A DNA stretch of 64,000 bases from Paguma larvata. Lineage: Eukaryota; Chordata; Mammalia; Carnivora; Viverridae. The stretch lies in assembly GCA_030068075.1 (NCBI GenBank), contig CM057825.1, positions 124,531,239 to 124,595,238 of the forward strand, read 5' to 3'. Position 1 is the first letter of the stretch. Each line of letters starts with the position of its first letter. A program made the position numbers and the translations under genes. Shown here one piece after another: positions 62,480-64,000 of this stretch. Under the pieces are notes generated by a model, which was given only the letters and a program-made list of their open reading frames with translations, was not told the origin of the DNA and did not search any database.

Positions 62480-62775
62480 ATGACAGTAACACTCACTAAC
62501 AGCCGTAACCAGAGTTATATTTTACTTTCGCATTTTAAAACTGTGCGTCAGACCCTGTGCTAAGCATGCCGAAGCCTATTTCATACCCGGAAAGCATCAT
62601 GAAGTAGGAACAAATATTCTCACCATTTTACCAGCGACATGGGGTGAGTCGCTTAGAGCTCAGCCAGATGCCCAGAGTCACACAGCGTGTAAGGGGCAGA
62701 GGTGGAATTTGAACTTGGGTCATCAGAATGTAAATTCCACCCCTCTTAAACTGTTACACTGTATCGCGCCTTAAA
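62480..62775 (-). mobile_element. MIR SINE, antisense, near full length
   Basis: GACCCTGTGCTAAGCATGCC, TCACCATTTTACCAGCGACA, GAGTCACACAGCGTGTAAGG, GAATTTGAACTTGGGTCATC and CTTAAACTGTTACACTGTAT. Confidence 0.88.
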
Positions 62776-62883
62776 GAAAGTCTTCTTTACGATTGTCACC
62801 TATGAATGTCATGCTGCGTACAGGAGAGGAAGTTTATTTTTTCTTCCTCAGTCAGTAGGAAAGTCATTCCTTTTGCAATTTTT

Positions 62884-63135
62884 CTTTTTCTTTTTTATTT
62901 ATTTTTATTAAAAAAGTTTTTTTAATGTTTATTTGTTTTTGAGATGGAGAGAGAGAGAGAGTATGTGTGTGAGCCGGGGAGGGGCAGAGAGAGAGGGAGA
63001 CACAGAATCTGAAGCAGCTTCCAGGCTCTGAGCCATCAGCACAGAGCCTGACGTGGAGCTCGAACTACGAACTGTGTGACCATGTCCTGAGCTCAAGTTG
63101 GACGCTTCACTGACTGAGCCACCCAGGCACCCCTA
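62884..63135 (-). mobile_element. Carnivore tRNA-Lys SINE, antisense
   Basis: Target duplication TTTTGCAATTTTT at 62871-62883 and TTTTGCAACTTTT at 63136-63148. The body has GAGAGAGAGAGAGTATGTG. Confidence 0.95.
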
Positions 63136-63149
63136 TTTTGCAACTTTTT

Positions 63150-64000
63150 AAGTGTGGTAAAATATACATGACATAAAATTTACCGTTTAAACCATTCTTA
63201 ACTGTGGAAATCATTGGCCTTAAATACATTCATAATGTGCAACCATAACCATTATCCGTTTCTGAAAAGTTTTCATCATCTCAACCAGAAACTCTCTCTC
63301 TTTTTTTTAATGTTTATTTTTGAAAGAGAGAGAGAGAGAGGGAGAGAGAGTATGAGTGGGCAAGGGGAAGAAAGTGAGGAAGACATAGAATACGAAGCAG
63401 GCTCCAAGCTCTGAGCTGTCAGCACAGAGCCCGTCGCGGGGCTCGAACTCATGGACTGCGAGATCATGACCTGAGCCAAAATTAGATACTTAACTAACTG
63501 AGCCACCCAGCTGCCCCAAAACTCTCTATCTGTTAAACACGAAGTCTCTATTCCCTCTTTTGCAGGTCCTGGTCACCCCTATTTTACTTCCTGTCTCTGT
63601 AAATTTGCCTATTCTAGGTCCCTCACATAAATGGAATCATACGATATACAGCCCTTTGTGTTGGGGTTGTTTCACTTAGCATAACGTTTTCAAGGTCTGT
63701 CCATGTTACATGTGTCAGAGTTCACTCCCTGTTTATGCTGAATAACATCGCATTGCATGTCTAGATCCTATTTTGTTTATCTGTTCATCTGTTGATGACT
63801 CTTGGTCCACCTTTGGCTACTGTGACTAATACTCCTGTGAACACTGGTGTCCAAGGATGTGTTTGAGTCCCTGCTTTCAGTTCTTCTGGATATATACCTA
63901 GAAGTAGAATTTATGAAATCATATGGTAATTCTACATTTAACTTCCTGAGGCACCTTGAAGCCATTTTCCAGAGTGGCTGCACCATTTTCCATTCCTACC
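63150..64000 (-). mobile_element. L1 3' end, antisense (older L1M type), running off the window
   Basis: GTGGTAAAATATACATGACA, CATAATGTGCAACCATAACC, then after a SINE TGTAAATTTGCCTATTCTAG, TAAATGGAATCATACGATAT, CACTTAGCATAACGTTTTC, TGTTGATGACTCTTGGTCC and TCCAGAGTGGCTGCACCATT. 3' UTR into the end of ORF2. Confidence 0.9.
63302..63517 (-). mobile_element. Carnivore tRNA-Lys SINE, antisense, inside L1
   Basis: TTTTTTTAATGTTTATTTTT start; AAACTCTCTCTC on the left and AAAACTCTCTATCT on the right form the target duplication. Ends GAGCCACCCAGCTGCCCC. Confidence 0.94.

Noticed and set aside
1..64000. CRISPR arrays, bacterial operons or phage-like systems
   Set aside because: The window is mammalian. 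The regularly repeated words are SINEs, microsatellites and minisatellites, with no spaced direct repeats of CRISPR type.

Overview
The window is mammalian nuclear DNA, most likely from a cat-family carnivore. About 33 copies of a tRNA-Lys-derived carnivore SINE are visible. They carry the feline-type head (GGGGCGCCTGGGTGGCTCAG), a tRNA B-box (GTTCGAGCCCC), a CT-rich body and an AAAAATAAATAAACATT tail. The remaining recognisable content is ordinary placental repeat: MIR, L2, L1 of several ages, MaLR and ERVL LTRs, hAT MITEs, and a few younger LTRs that look carnivore-specific.

I found no protein-coding exon, tRNA, rRNA or CRISPR array that I can defend. The open reading frames are short. The longer ones come from simple repeats (an SR-like frame over a hexamer minisatellite, poly-Leu/Ser frames over microsatellites) or run through SINEs and LTRs. 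The window is best read as intergenic or intronic.

Layout. 1-5.2 kb: a CpG-rich block, MIR, a MER5A-like MITE, an interstitial telomere-like array, a hexameric minisatellite with a 96-bp higher-order period, and two SINEs. 5.2-19.9 kb: a 14.7-kb stretch with no carnivore SINE, dominated by MIRs and old LTRs, plus unique AT-rich sequence that may hold conserved regulatory elements. 19.9-32.6 kb: dense SINEs, L1 pieces, MaLR/ERVL LTRs, an ERV LTR and a tail-to-tail SINE pair. 32.6-48.3 kb: mixed L2, MIR, L1 3' ends, microsatellites and larger unique blocks. 48.5-54.6 kb: layered L1 fragments, one antisense L1 containing a SINE, a solo LTR with an intact 6-bp target duplication, and a doubly truncated SINE with a hairpin filler. 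54.6-58.3 kb: unique sequence, a hAT element split by an LTR, and an L1/SINE fold-back. 58.3-64 kb: dense minus-strand SINEs, an ERVL LTR, a pyrimidine microsatellite and a terminal antisense L1.

No new biological system is evident. The strongest observations are structural: nested insertions readable base by base, the repeat arrays, the SINE desert, and several unique blocks worth testing for conservation. Family names are given from memory of consensus sequences; a RepeatMasker run would be decisive.
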